Source: Metarhizobium sp964253915 (GTDB lineage: Bacteria; Pseudomonadota; Alphaproteobacteria; Rhizobiales; Rhizobiaceae). Taken from it: DNA of 64,000 bases. The notes below the pieces were generated by a model that saw nothing but the letters and a program-made list of their open reading frames with translations, did not search any database and was not told where the DNA came from. A program made the position numbers and the translations under genes. The stretch covers positions 124,001 to 188,000 of the forward strand of contig NZ_CAXUSG020000006.1 of assembly GCF_964253915.1 (NCBI RefSeq). The letters run 5' to 3'. Shown piece by piece: positions 10,577 through 18,779 of this stretch; within the stretch, counting starts at the first letter, position 1, and each line of letters begins with the position of its first letter.

Positions 10577-10709
10577 CACCACCCCCAGTAGATCATTGGT
10601 CATCACTGAAGAGAGGGGCCGGAAAAGTCAATAAGCACAAGCCACCGGCTGTTGCTTTGCAGGCCAAGTGTATTATGAGGGCTACATAAACAAGCCGGGG
10701 AGACGTGTT

Positions 10710-11255
10710 TTGGCCGATATCGACGCAGGTGGTCCAACGGAACTTTTGGACGAAACGGGTCTGGATTTCGAAAAACACAAAGAGTATTTCGACCACATCC
10801 GCAAGATCAACGATATCTTCTACGACCAGATCAAGATATCCGACCAGAAAGCCGCCTACATCTTTACTTTCATGCTGGCCTTCCTTGTATCGTCGAGCGA
10901 AGGACGCGGCGTATTTACCATGGAGCGTTATACCAACGGCAGCCTTCCCGGCATCATTGCTTCGGCGCTGCTTGCATCCGCTTCGGTATTCTCGATCATC
11001 TGCGCCATCTGTGTGGTCCTGCCGCGCAAGAGCACCAAGACCAGCTCGCTGTTCTGGGGCGCCTGGGGCCAGCACCGCATCGAATTCCTGCAGGCAGCGC
11101 GGATGAACGATCCCCATTATCTTTTCAACGAATATGTTTCCAACGTCGATACGCTGTCCGAGATCGCCAGGGCCAAATACAGCTTTGCCGGTTATGCCTT
11201 CCGCGGCCTCGTCGTCACCGTTCTCGCTTATGTCTTCCTGCTCGTCGCGGTCTGA
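10710..11255 (+). CDS. Pycsar effector-like (PycTM, DUF5706) membrane protein
   Basis: A 181-residue protein with a charged N-terminal helix (FEKHKEYFDHIRKINDIFYD), two closely spaced TM helices (about 48-64 and 80-101), VVLPRKSTK after the second, a cytoplasmic stretch, and a C-terminal TM (about 160-180). SDQKAAYIF before TM1 and IARAKYSFAGYAF before the last TM match the PycTM effector family, whose known members damage the membrane when bound to cyclic pyrimidine nucleotides during phage defence. No pyrimidine cyclase gene adjoins it. The start is taken as TTG 10710, with GGGGAG 7 nt upstream; GTG 10668 is possible. It is divergent from the FecR-barrel/cyclase operon, 133 bp apart. Confidence 0.75.
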   Translation: MADIDAGGPTELLDETGLDFEKHKEYFDHIRKINDIFYDQIKISDQKAAYIFTFMLAFLVSSSEGRGVFTMERYTNGSLPGIIASALLASASVFSIICAICVVLPRKSTKTSSLFWGAWGQHRIEFLQAARMNDPHYLFNEYVSNVDTLSEIARAKYSFAGYAFRGLVVTVLAYVFLLVAV

Positions 11256-11258
11256 GCC

Positions 11259-12752
11259 TCAGCCCGCAACCGGGGTGGAGAGCAACCAGAGGCCGAATAC
11301 CGTATAAAGCACCATGGCCGCCGCCAGCGGCACCTGGCTGACCGCCGCCTTGAAACTGGCTCCCAGCCGTTCGACGGCGATCATATGGGCCAGCAGGATG
11401 CCGACGACATGCCCGCCGACGATCACCGATGTCTGGATCGCCCATAGCCGCGTGACGCTGTCGAGATTGCTGGTGAAGGACGTCGTGACGTGCAGGGGAC
11501 CGGGGGTCCATTGCCAGCCGAGCGAAAACGGATCGGCCAGCGCCAGCACGAAATACTGGCCATTGATCAGCAGGATGGTCAGGTAATGGCTGAAATGGAA
11601 GGCGATCGAGATCGGGATCACCGAATAGACGAGATGGCCGGCCATGACGCGCAGCATCGCGCCGCCCCGAATGCCCGCCATCCGGTTGCCGAGCGCGACG
11701 GCGACATAAAAGACCGAGCCGAGCAGCAACGCCGCCCCGACCAGTCCAAAACTGTTGGCGACCGTCACGGCGCTGCGACCGGGAAATTCCAGTGGATTGA
11801 TGCCGATGAAGGAGAGCCACCGGAAGGTGAAGGTGAGGCCATCGAAAGACACGCTGGAAAGTCCGAGCAGGATGAACAGTGTGGCGCTGACCGGCAGCGG
11901 CTTGCGCCGGATGCAGCCGGCACCCGGCCAGGCAAGGGCCAGGAACCGGCGGCCGGCATATCCGGGCTGGGCAATCCGCACCAGCGGCGCCAGCAGGCCG
12001 ATGAACCGGAAAAAGATCGAAAAGGGTTCGCAGCGTTCCAGCCAGACAGTGCCGCCGAACAGGATCATGCCGCAGAAGGTGGCGAGCCAGTAGAGCCCGA
12101 CGGCCACCGCCAGTTCCGGCGGATCCTGCGGCGACAGCGAGATCAGCTCGTACCAGGCAAACAGGAAGAACAACAGGATGGCAGGGCCATAACCGAAAGA
12201 CTGCGGCAACCGAAAGAACGGCACGCGGCCAAGCTGCGTCCCGGACAAAACACGCAGCACCGCCAGCGGCCCGGTCCACGGATTGAGCCAGGGCCAGAGA
12301 TTGCCGACGACGGCCTGCAGCAGGGTAAACCCCACCCACCACATCGTCCATATGGTCAGCGGCAGCAGATTGCGGAGCGGATCGTGCGTGCCGAACAGGC
12401 CGATGCCCACAAGCAAGGCAAGAAACAGGAAGGAAAGGCAGCTCAACACGGTGCGCCCGGCCATCACGGCCGGAAAGAGCGGAAGTTCTGCGGCAAACAC
12501 CGCCCGCATCCAGCGTGCCGGCAGCATGGCGAGGGCGACGAAGGACAGCGCAACAACGATTGCCCCGCCTGCCTGGGCAAACCCTGTCGGCAGCAGCATC
12601 ACCAGCCCGCGTTCGCTGCCATGCGCCATGGCCGAAACGGCGGAGGAAAGAAGCGCGAGCGACGCCCAGGCAACCAACGGCAGGCCGCATCTTGCCACAG
12701 AAGGGAGCATCTGCTCCCGCCGCCAGTCCGCACGCCGCACAAATCGCCTCAT
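11259..12752 (-). CDS. Polytopic inner-membrane protein, function unknown
   Basis: A 497-residue integral membrane protein with roughly eleven to thirteen hydrophobic segments. The first is followed by AMAHGSERGLVMLLPTGFAQ, a recognisable start of a family found in proteobacteria and actinobacteria that is sometimes labelled fenitrothion hydrolase; I do not regard that label as evidence of activity. Conserved-looking WPWLNPW and HFSHYLTILLING motifs lie in or next to membrane segments, so histidine-based metal or heme binding is conceivable but unproven. The start at 12752 has GGGGGTG just upstream. It converges with the PycTM-like gene, 3 bp apart, and is divergent from the amide-type importer. 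Confidence 0.8.
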   Translation of the reverse strand: MRRFVRRADWRREQMLPSVARCGLPLVAWASLALLSSAVSAMAHGSERGLVMLLPTGFAQAGGAIVVALSFVALAMLPARWMRAVFAAELPLFPAVMAGRTVLSCLSFLFLALLVGIGLFGTHDPLRNLLPLTIWTMWWVGFTLLQAVVGNLWPWLNPWTGPLAVLRVLSGTQLGRVPFFRLPQSFGYGPAILLFFLFAWYELISLSPQDPPELAVAVGLYWLATFCGMILFGGTVWLERCEPFSIFFRFIGLLAPLVRIAQPGYAGRRFLALAWPGAGCIRRKPLPVSATLFILLGLSSVSFDGLTFTFRWLSFIGINPLEFPGRSAVTVANSFGLVGAALLLGSVFYVAVALGNRMAGIRGGAMLRVMAGHLVYSVIPISIAFHFSHYLTILLINGQYFVLALADPFSLGWQWTPGPLHVTTSFTSNLDSVTRLWAIQTSVIVGGHVVGILLAHMIAVERLGASFKAAVSQVPLAAAMVLYTVFGLWLLSTPVAG

Positions 12753-13208
12753 CAACACCCCCAAATTCATTTGCATGCGAATACAGCGAACGGACGGCCC
12801 GGACGACATCGCGGCATCAGGCATATGTGCCGGCAGCGGTTCGCGTGTGCAGGACAACAGCAAACGATACGTACACACGCATTGGCAAAATAGAACCGGC
12901 GTCAAGCCGCGAACACGTCACGATGCGGTAAAATGCCGGAATGCCGCGGGATTCCACACTGTTTTCTCCGCACGGCGCCCGTATGGTTCCTTGCCGCGGC
13001 AAGGTCGCGATCCCGCATTCCCGAACCAATGCCGCCCGGCCGGGAACACAAGGCGCCGAAGCGGCGGCCCGGCGCTGCCCGGTGCGCGCATGCCGGGCAC
13101 ACCATCACCACTTGTCAAGGCGGATGTCTCGTGTTCTGTTAGCGGACGAACGATCTGACACGGCATAAACAAACGGCAGACGTTCGCTTCCAGCAGAGGG
13201 AAAAAACC
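12753..13208. other. 456-bp divergent intergenic region
   Basis: No convincing gene is seen. Near the left edge lies ATTTGCATGCGAAT (12769-12782), which matches 11 of 14 bases of the likely MarR operator at 18748-18761. Inverted CGAACG (13147-13152) and CGTTCG (13181-13186) flank the segment just before the importer. GAGGG stands 9 nt before the ATG at 13209. I see no good -35/-10 pair for the importer; TTGTCA near 13112 is weak. Confidence 0.4.
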
Positions 13209-14522
13209 ATGTCCAAGACAATCATTACGCCCAAGAAAGGCCTTACCAGACGCTCGACGCTGCTCGGAATGGGTGCAGCGGCCGGCGCAGGCTTGGCTTC
13301 CCAGGTCATGCCCGGTTTCGTGCGTTATTCGCAGGCCCAGACGTCAGAGCCGATCAAGATCGGCCTGCAACTGCATCGCACCGGCATCGGCGCCTCCTAC
13401 GGCCGCTGGTACGAGCGCGTCACGGCCGCCGCCGTCAAGGAAATCAACGATGCCGGCGGCATCAACGGCCGGCCCGTCGAGGTCATCATCGAGGATGACG
13501 GCACCGATCCGAAGCGCGGCGCCGAAGTCGTCGAAAAATTCGCAACACAGCACAAGGTCGACCTGATCTACGGGACATTGTTCTCGCACGTCGTCATCGG
13601 CTCAGCGCCGCGCGCCGGCGAACTGAAGATGCCGTATGTCGTGGTGTCCGAAGGGTATCACGTCGCTTCCGGCGCCCTGAACCGCTACTGTTTTCAGCCC
13701 GGCATCACCGACGTGCGCTCGCAGGTCAGCGCCATGGCGCCCTGGGTGTCGCAGAACCTCGGCAAGAAGGTCACGATGATCTTCCCAGACTATGCCTTCG
13801 GCCACGACCACCGCGACTATTTCTCGGCGGCGATGAAGGCGCAGGGCGGCGAGATCGTGCAGATGATCGCCATTCCGCCGACGGAATCCTCCTTCACCCG
13901 CTACCTGCCGCAGATCCCGTCGTCGACGGAAGTGCTCTACCACGTCATGGTCGGCCCGGCCGTCCTCACCTTCGTCAAGGAACTCGGCGATTTCTACGGC
14001 TCGCAGCGGCCGCAGATCTTTGGCTTCATCGACAGCCTCGAAGCCGTCGACCTGAAGACGCCGCAGCTGGAATTCCTCGACGGCACCTATTTCTGGGAAG
14101 GCAATCCGCGGTATGCGCAGGCCAACCAGACGGAACACGACAAGTTCTACCGCGAGAAGGTCGGCGTCGATGCCAACGGCGCCAGCGCCAGCGACCCGAA
14201 GGACATCTCCACCTACGCCCACATGTTCGGCTGCTGGGAAACGCTCTACGTCATCAAGAAGGCGATGGAGATGAGCGGCTATTCCGGCCAGACCGCCAAG
14301 GACAAGCAGGGTTTCGTCGAGGCGATGGAATCGCTGACCGCCTTCGAGGAAGGCAAGGAGCACCCGCAGGGCGCAAAAACCTTCAACGGCAAGAACCACC
14401 AGGTCTATGGCAGCCAGTATATCTCCAAGGTCGCCGGCGGCCGCATGGATGTGGTGCACAAGACCGCCATCGAGGACGGCATGTACGAAGTGACGGCCGA
14501 CTACACCAAGATGTCGCTCTGA
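13209..14522 (+). CDS. Periplasmic binding protein of branched-chain amino acid/amide (HAAT) ABC transporter
   Basis: Ligand-capturing component of the importer encoded by the next four genes. The 437-residue protein begins with a probable Tat signal (LTRRSTLLGMGAAAGAGLAS, twin Arg) and then has the LivJ/amide-binding fold: PIKIGLQLHRTGIGASYGR, EINDAGGINGRPVEVIIEDD and DPKRGAEVVEKF. That pattern is closer to amide/urea binders than to LivJ itself. Because a nitrogen-heterocycle gene set follows, the ligand could be such a compound, but this is inference from context. A perfect 10-bp hairpin follows the stop by 16 nt. Confidence 0.92.
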   Translation: MSKTIITPKKGLTRRSTLLGMGAAAGAGLASQVMPGFVRYSQAQTSEPIKIGLQLHRTGIGASYGRWYERVTAAAVKEINDAGGINGRPVEVIIEDDGTDPKRGAEVVEKFATQHKVDLIYGTLFSHVVIGSAPRAGELKMPYVVVSEGYHVASGALNRYCFQPGITDVRSQVSAMAPWVSQNLGKKVTMIFPDYAFGHDHRDYFSAAMKAQGGEIVQMIAIPPTESSFTRYLPQIPSSTEVLYHVMVGPAVLTFVKELGDFYGSQRPQIFGFIDSLEAVDLKTPQLEFLDGTYFWEGNPRYAQANQTEHDKFYREKVGVDANGASASDPKDISTYAHMFGCWETLYVIKKAMEMSGYSGQTAKDKQGFVEAMESLTAFEEGKEHPQGAKTFNGKNHQVYGSQYISKVAGGRMDVVHKTAIEDGMYEVTADYTKMSL

Positions 14523-14538
14523 TGTGAGCCGACGGTTC

Positions 14539-14566
14539 GGACGGCGGCCCGGAAAAGCCGCCGTCC
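14539..14566 (+). terminator. Hairpin after binding-protein gene
   Basis: GGACGGCGGC (14539-14548) pairs perfectly with GCCGCCGTCC (14557-14566) around an 8-nt loop. There is no T-run, so it is more likely a partial terminator or 3' mRNA-protecting structure separating the abundant binding protein from its permease genes. The following 185 bp up to the permease hold no other gene. Confidence 0.7.
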
Positions 14567-14751
14567 TTCCCGCCCAAGTGCGGGACTTCACAATCACCGG
14601 AGCGTGATTTTGGCCGGGCGCAGGCAAGATGCGCCGCGGCGCTGGGCGGTTTTGTTTTCGGCCGGCCGTGACCTGACCCTGTTGACGGCGGACGTCGTTT
14701 CCGGTCGGTTTGCAGGACAGGCGGACATGGCGAGAGCGGAGGATTTTCGGT

Positions 14752-15633
14752 TTGGATCTCGGTCCTTTTTTGATGCTGGCGACGCTGGAAGGCCTGCTGC
14801 AGGCGGCGGTGCTGACGCTGATCGCGCTCGGCCTGTCGCTGGTCTTCGGGGTGATGCGCATCGTCAACGTCGCGCATGGCGAATTCTACATGCTGGGCGC
14901 AGTGATCGCCTGGTTCGTCGCGTCGCTGCTTTCGCTGCATCCCGCCATCGGCTTTTTCCTGGCGCTGGTCATCAGTCCGCTGCTGGTCGGCGTCGTCGCT
15001 TATGGCAGCGAACGGCTGATCCTCAAGCGGCTGAAATACGATCCGGAAGCCACCATCGTCGCGACCATCGGCATGCTCTACATCATCCAGCAGGTGGTGC
15101 TGATCGGCTTCGGGCCGGATGCGCGCCCGGTGGAGGCACCCTTCTATTATCGCATTCGCCTGCCGTGGTTCGGTTATTCCGCCTATAACCTCTTCGTCAT
15201 GGGTGCCGCGATCGTGCTGCTCATCGGCTGCTGGTACATCCTGACACGCACCCGCCTCGGCCTGATCATGCGCGCCACGCAATTCGACAGCGAGACGGCG
15301 CAGGCCTTCGGCATCCCGGTCGACAAGGTCTATGGCTACGTCTTCGCCGCCGGCGCCATGCTGGCCGCAATCGCGGCGGTGCTGATCGTGCCGATCCGCC
15401 AGGCGCACTACCTGATGGGGCTCGATCCGCTCTTGCTCTCCTTCATCGTCGTGATCATCGGGGGCCTCGGCAGCCTGCGCGGCACGGTGGTCGCGGCGCT
15501 GATCATCGGCCTCAGCGACGGCATCATCTCCGTGTTCTTTTCGCCGACGCTGGCGAAGATGCTCTCGACGCTCCTGGTGGCGCTTGTGCTCGTCTTCAAG
15601 CCGGAAGGCCTTTTCGGAGCGAAGGCGCGATGA
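14752..15633 (+). CDS. ABC transporter permease, LivH type
   Basis: First of two permease subunits. The 293-residue protein has about eight TM helices and the family hallmarks LIALGLSLVFGVMRIVNVAHG near the N-terminus (given here in part: VFGVMRIVNVAHGEFYMLGA) and the coupling-loop region RATQFDSETAQAFGIPVDKV. The start is taken as TTG 14752 because GGAGG lies 9 nt upstream; ATG 14773 would remove part of the first helix. It overlaps the next gene by 4 bp (ATGA), so the permease pair is co-translated. Confidence 0.93.
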   Translation: MDLGPFLMLATLEGLLQAAVLTLIALGLSLVFGVMRIVNVAHGEFYMLGAVIAWFVASLLSLHPAIGFFLALVISPLLVGVVAYGSERLILKRLKYDPEATIVATIGMLYIIQQVVLIGFGPDARPVEAPFYYRIRLPWFGYSAYNLFVMGAAIVLLIGCWYILTRTRLGLIMRATQFDSETAQAFGIPVDKVYGYVFAAGAMLAAIAAVLIVPIRQAHYLMGLDPLLLSFIVVIIGGLGSLRGTVVAALIIGLSDGIISVFFSPTLAKMLSTLLVALVLVFKPEGLFGAKAR

Positions 15634-16592
15634 GGCAACATTCGGCATTCAAGGTCGTCGGCCTGCACCTCGCCGTCATCGTCCTGTTTTTCCTGGCGCA
15701 GTTCGTGCTGCCCGAATACCACCATCTCGCCGTCACCCGCGTGATGATCCTGGCGATCTTCGCGCTCGGCTACAACCTGCTGTTCGGCTATGCCGGCCTG
15801 CTCAGCCTCGGCCATGCCTTGTTTTTCGCCGCCGGCCTCTACGGCGCCGGCCTGACGGCCTTCCATCTCGGCTGGAGCGTGCCCGCCGCCTTCTCCGCCG
15901 GCGTCGGCGCCGGCTTCTTCGCCTCGCTGGTGATCGGCGTCGTGGCGCTGCGCACCAGCGGCGTCGCCTTCATGATCGTCACCATGATGTTCTCACAGGT
16001 CGCCTATCTCGCCAGCCTCTATTTCACCACCTACACGCGGGGCGAGGAGGGGCTGGTGATGCCGGAGGCGGCGCGGCATTTCGAGCTGTTTGGCGTTACG
16101 TTCAGCCTCACCGATCCGTCGCTGCGCTACAACATCGCCTTGCTGTTGCTGTCGGTGACGTTGATCGTCATCCTGATCGTCGTGCGCGGACCGATGGGCC
16201 GGGTGCTGATCGCCATCCGCGAAAACGAACCGCGCACGCTGATGCTCGGCTACAATACCTTCGTGATCAAGCTGAAGGCCTTCGTCATCTCGGGCACCAT
16301 CTCCTCGGTCGCCGGGGCCGCCTATGCGCTGCTGTTTGCCTATGTCGGTTCGTCCTTCGCCTCGATCCAGTATTCCATCGAGGCGCTGCTGTTCACGCTG
16401 CTCGGCGGCGCGGGCACGGTGCTCGGGCCGATCTTCGGCACTTTCGCGATGTTCTACCTGATCGACATCGTCAGCGGCTTTACAGCCGCCTACCTGCTGG
16501 TGACCGGCATCGCGCTGGTCGCCCTGGTTCTGTTCTTCCCGAAGGGCATTTTGGGGACCATCCGGGAAAGGTGGATGACATGGCTGCCGTGA
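15630..16592 (+). CDS. ABC transporter permease, LivM type
   Basis: Second permease subunit, 320 residues, with around nine TM helices. It has the LivM landmarks ALGYNLLFGYAGLLSLGHAL near the first helices and the ATPase-contact loop AIRENEPRTLMLGYNTFVIK. The ATG at 15630 overlaps the LivH-like stop, and the gene itself overlaps the next ATPase gene by 13 bp. That tight packing supports a single transport operon from 13209 to 18012. Confidence 0.95.
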   Translation: MRQHSAFKVVGLHLAVIVLFFLAQFVLPEYHHLAVTRVMILAIFALGYNLLFGYAGLLSLGHALFFAAGLYGAGLTAFHLGWSVPAAFSAGVGAGFFASLVIGVVALRTSGVAFMIVTMMFSQVAYLASLYFTTYTRGEEGLVMPEAARHFELFGVTFSLTDPSLRYNIALLLLSVTLIVILIVVRGPMGRVLIAIRENEPRTLMLGYNTFVIKLKAFVISGTISSVAGAAYALLFAYVGSSFASIQYSIEALLFTLLGGAGTVLGPIFGTFAMFYLIDIVSGFTAAYLLVTGIALVALVLFFPKGILGTIRERWMTWLP

Positions 16593-17311
16593 CCTTGCTC
16601 AACACGAAAGGCCTCAGCCGCCGGTTCGGCGGGCTGAAGGCGGTGCAGAACGTCGATTTCGACCTCAAGCAGGGCGAGATCCGCGCGCTGATCGGCCCGA
16701 ACGGTGCGGGAAAAACCACCTTCGTCTCGCTGCTGTCGGGGCGGATCGTTCCCAGCGAAGGCCAGGTGTTTTTCGAAGGTGAGGAGGTGACCGGCGACCC
16801 CGCCTGGCGCCGCGTGCGAAAGGGCATTGCCTATACCTTCCAGATCACCAGCGTCTACGCCAAGCTCACGGCTCACGAAAACGTAGCGCTGGCGGCGCAG
16901 AGCGCCCTTAGCCGCAGCGGCGCCGTCAAGAAGAAGGACCTCGACCGCGCCATCGCCGAGGCCATCGAAAAGGTCGGTCTGTCCGACCGCGCTTATATGA
17001 AGGCCGGGGAATTGTCCTACGGGCATCAACGGCTGCTGGAGGTCGCCATGGGCCTGGCGCTGCGGCCGAAACTGCTGATGCTCGACGAGCCGACCCAGGG
17101 GCTTTCCGATGCCGAAATCGACAATTTCTGCACGCTGGTGCGCGATATCGCCCGAAATGCGACGATCCTGCTGATCGAGCACAACATGCCCGTCGTCATG
17201 CAGCTTGCCGACAGCATCACCGTATTGAATGCCGGCGAAATCCTCGCCAGCGGCACGCCGGCGGACATCCGCGCCAATCCCGCCGTGCAGGCGGCCTATC
17301 TGGGATCGTGA
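16580..17311 (+). CDS. ABC transporter ATP-binding protein, LivG type
   Basis: One of two nucleotide-binding subunits of the importer. The 243-residue protein has Walker A GPNGAGKTT, the LivG-type signature LSYGHQRLLEVA (Tyr in place of the first Gly of LSGGQ, normal for this family), Walker B with LMLDEPTQGLS and H-loop LLIEHNMPVVM. The ATG at 16580 lies inside the end of the LivM-like gene; an upstream reading-frame extension would lie entirely within that gene and was rejected. Works as a heterodimer with the product at 17314. Confidence 0.95.
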   Translation: MAAVTLLNTKGLSRRFGGLKAVQNVDFDLKQGEIRALIGPNGAGKTTFVSLLSGRIVPSEGQVFFEGEEVTGDPAWRRVRKGIAYTFQITSVYAKLTAHENVALAAQSALSRSGAVKKKDLDRAIAEAIEKVGLSDRAYMKAGELSYGHQRLLEVAMGLALRPKLLMLDEPTQGLSDAEIDNFCTLVRDIARNATILLIEHNMPVVMQLADSITVLNAGEILASGTPADIRANPAVQAAYLGS

Positions 17312-17313
17312 CC

Positions 17314-18012
17314 ATGCTCGAAATCACGGATCTGAACGTCTATCACGGCAGCAGCCGAACACTGAAGGATTTCTCCCTGGCGCTGAATGCCGGCGAGGTG
17401 CTCTGCCTGCTCGGCCGCAACGGCGCCGGCAAGACGACGGCGCTGAAATCGATCATGGGCCTGCTGCCGGCGCAATCGGGCAGCATCCGGCTCGAAGGCC
17501 GGGAACTGACCAGTCTGCGGCCCTATGAGGTGCCGAAGCAGGGTATCGGCTACGTGCCGCAGGGCCGGCGGCTGTTTTCCGAGCTGACGGTACAGGAAAA
17601 CCTCGAAATCGGCCTGATGACCCGCAAGACCGGCCGCGACGTGCTGGAGAAGGCACTAGTGCTGTTTCCGAGGCTGCGGGAGCGGCTAGGGCAGGTTTCA
17701 GGCACGCTCTCCGGCGGAGAACAGCAGATGCTGGCCACCGCCCGGGCCTTGTGCATCGATCCCTCCGTCATCCTGCTGGACGAACCGACCGAGGGGCTGA
17801 TGCCGTCGATGATTGCGACGATCCGCGATGTCGTGCTGCAGCTGCGCAACCAGGGCAAGGCGATCCTGCTGGTCGAACAGCGCGTCGATGCGGTGCTTTC
17901 GGTGGCAGACCGGGTGTGTTTCGTGGAAAACGGCAAGGCGCATCCGGCCCTTCCGGTTGCGGCACTGAGAGACGATCCATCCTTGCTGGAGCGTTATGTC
18001 GGCGTCAGCTGA
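17314..18012 (+). CDS. ABC transporter ATP-binding protein, LivF type
   Basis: Second nucleotide-binding subunit, 232 residues. Walker A is GRNGAGKTT, signature LSGGEQQMLATARAL, Walker B ILLDEPTEGLMP and H-loop LLVEQRVDAVL (Gln in place of His, usual in LivF). The ATG at 17314 is favoured over GTG 17308, because GGGA lies 8 nt before the ATG but only 2 nt before the GTG. The last 8 bp overlap the tail of the convergent MarR gene. Confidence 0.94.
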   Translation: MLEITDLNVYHGSSRTLKDFSLALNAGEVLCLLGRNGAGKTTALKSIMGLLPAQSGSIRLEGRELTSLRPYEVPKQGIGYVPQGRRLFSELTVQENLEIGLMTRKTGRDVLEKALVLFPRLRERLGQVSGTLSGGEQQMLATARALCIDPSVILLDEPTEGLMPSMIATIRDVVLQLRNQGKAILLVEQRVDAVLSVADRVCFVENGKAHPALPVAALRDDPSLLERYVGVS

Positions 18013-18460
18013 TCTTGCGCAGCAATTCCACCAGCATCATCCGTTCCGCCGTCGTCAGCGGCTTCAGCGTCTCCTCGGAAACGTCGAGGGCGGCATCGAC
18101 ATTGCGGGCAATCGCCTTGTGTCCTTCTTCGGTCAGCGACAGAACGAGGCGCCGTGCATCCGTCTCGTCCCGCAACGTCGTCAGCAGACCGCGCTTCGCC
18201 AGCCGGTCGACGACACCCTTGATGGTGGCGACATCCATGGCCGTCTCGCGCCCCAGCTGGTTCTGCGAGCAGGGCTGGATTTCCTTGAGTTTGCTGAGTG
18301 CCGCCCACTGCGTCGTCGTCAGCTTGTCGCCGATCAGGTTGGCGAAGATCGACACATGCCGCTGGTTTGCCTGACGGAGAAAGAAACCGATCTGTTCGTG
18401 CAGCGCATAGTCCCGTGGCTCGGCCTCGGTCTTCATTGTTTCCATTACCGTATCCGTCAC
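18005..18460 (-). CDS. MarR-family transcriptional regulator
   Basis: Likely ligand-responsive repressor of the neighbouring catabolic operon. The 151-residue protein has the winged-helix core: LTTTQWAALSKLKEIQPCSQ, the recognition-helix region ETAMDVATIKGVVDRLAKRG, and the wing DETDARRLVLSLTEEG. The family includes NicR-type regulators of nicotinate catabolism. The start is GTG 18460 with AGGGAG 10 nt upstream; ATG 18445 is an alternative. It is divergent from the molybdenum hydroxylase genes, and the intergenic region holds a sigma-70-type promoter with a palindrome of MarR style at the start site. Confidence 0.92.
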   Translation of the reverse strand: MTDTVMETMKTEAEPRDYALHEQIGFFLRQANQRHVSIFANLIGDKLTTTQWAALSKLKEIQPCSQNQLGRETAMDVATIKGVVDRLAKRGLLTTLRDETDARRLVLSLTEEGHKAIARNVDAALDVSEETLKPLTTAERMMLVELLRKIS

Positions 18461-18702
18461 TGCAATGCTGCTCCCTGGATGAACGCCGACACCCTCTGCC
18501 GGTCGCCTGGCAAGGCATGAAGAAAGCCTGCCCCATCCGTTCGTGCCGGTAGTCGAACCGGCGCGCGGATTGTTGGAAATTCTTTATGTGTTTTTCGGCC
18601 GGAAATCCAGCCTTTCGATAGAAAACTCGCCGCAACCAAGCACGAAGATAAAAATTTTCCTTTATAAACAGATAGATATTCTGAATTCCCGACATACTCC
18701 CT

Positions 18703-18761
18703 TTTGCATGAGATCACTTGACAGGGGACCGATCCGGTCCGATACTCGTTTGCATACAAAT
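18703..18761 (+). promoter_or_regulatory. Promoter and probable MarR operator for the hydroxylase operon
   Basis: In the 319-bp gap 18461-18779, TTGACA (18718-18723) and GATACT (18741-18746) form a -35/-10 pair with exactly 17 bp between. The spacer holds a perfect palindrome GGACCG-ATC-CGGTCC (18726-18740). GTTTGCATACAAAT (18748-18761), a 6-of-7 symmetrical site, covers the expected transcription start, and a second TTTGCAT half-site lies upstream of the -35 (18703-18709). This layout suits repression by the adjacent MarR protein. The rest of the gap, 18461-18700, is A+T-richer and shows no gene. Confidence 0.65.
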
Positions 18762-18779
18762 AAAAAAATGGGAACGATA

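Noticed and set aside
4938..11255. A complete, standard Pycsar operon
   Set aside because: The cyclase carries adenylate-type residues and a CHASE2 sensor, is on the opposite strand, and is coupled to a different protein; only the effector half resembles Pycsar.
12817..13172. Several short open frames in the gap before the amide-type importer
   Set aside because: They overlap each other in several frames, have no domain or ribosome-binding signal, and lie where promoter sequences are expected.
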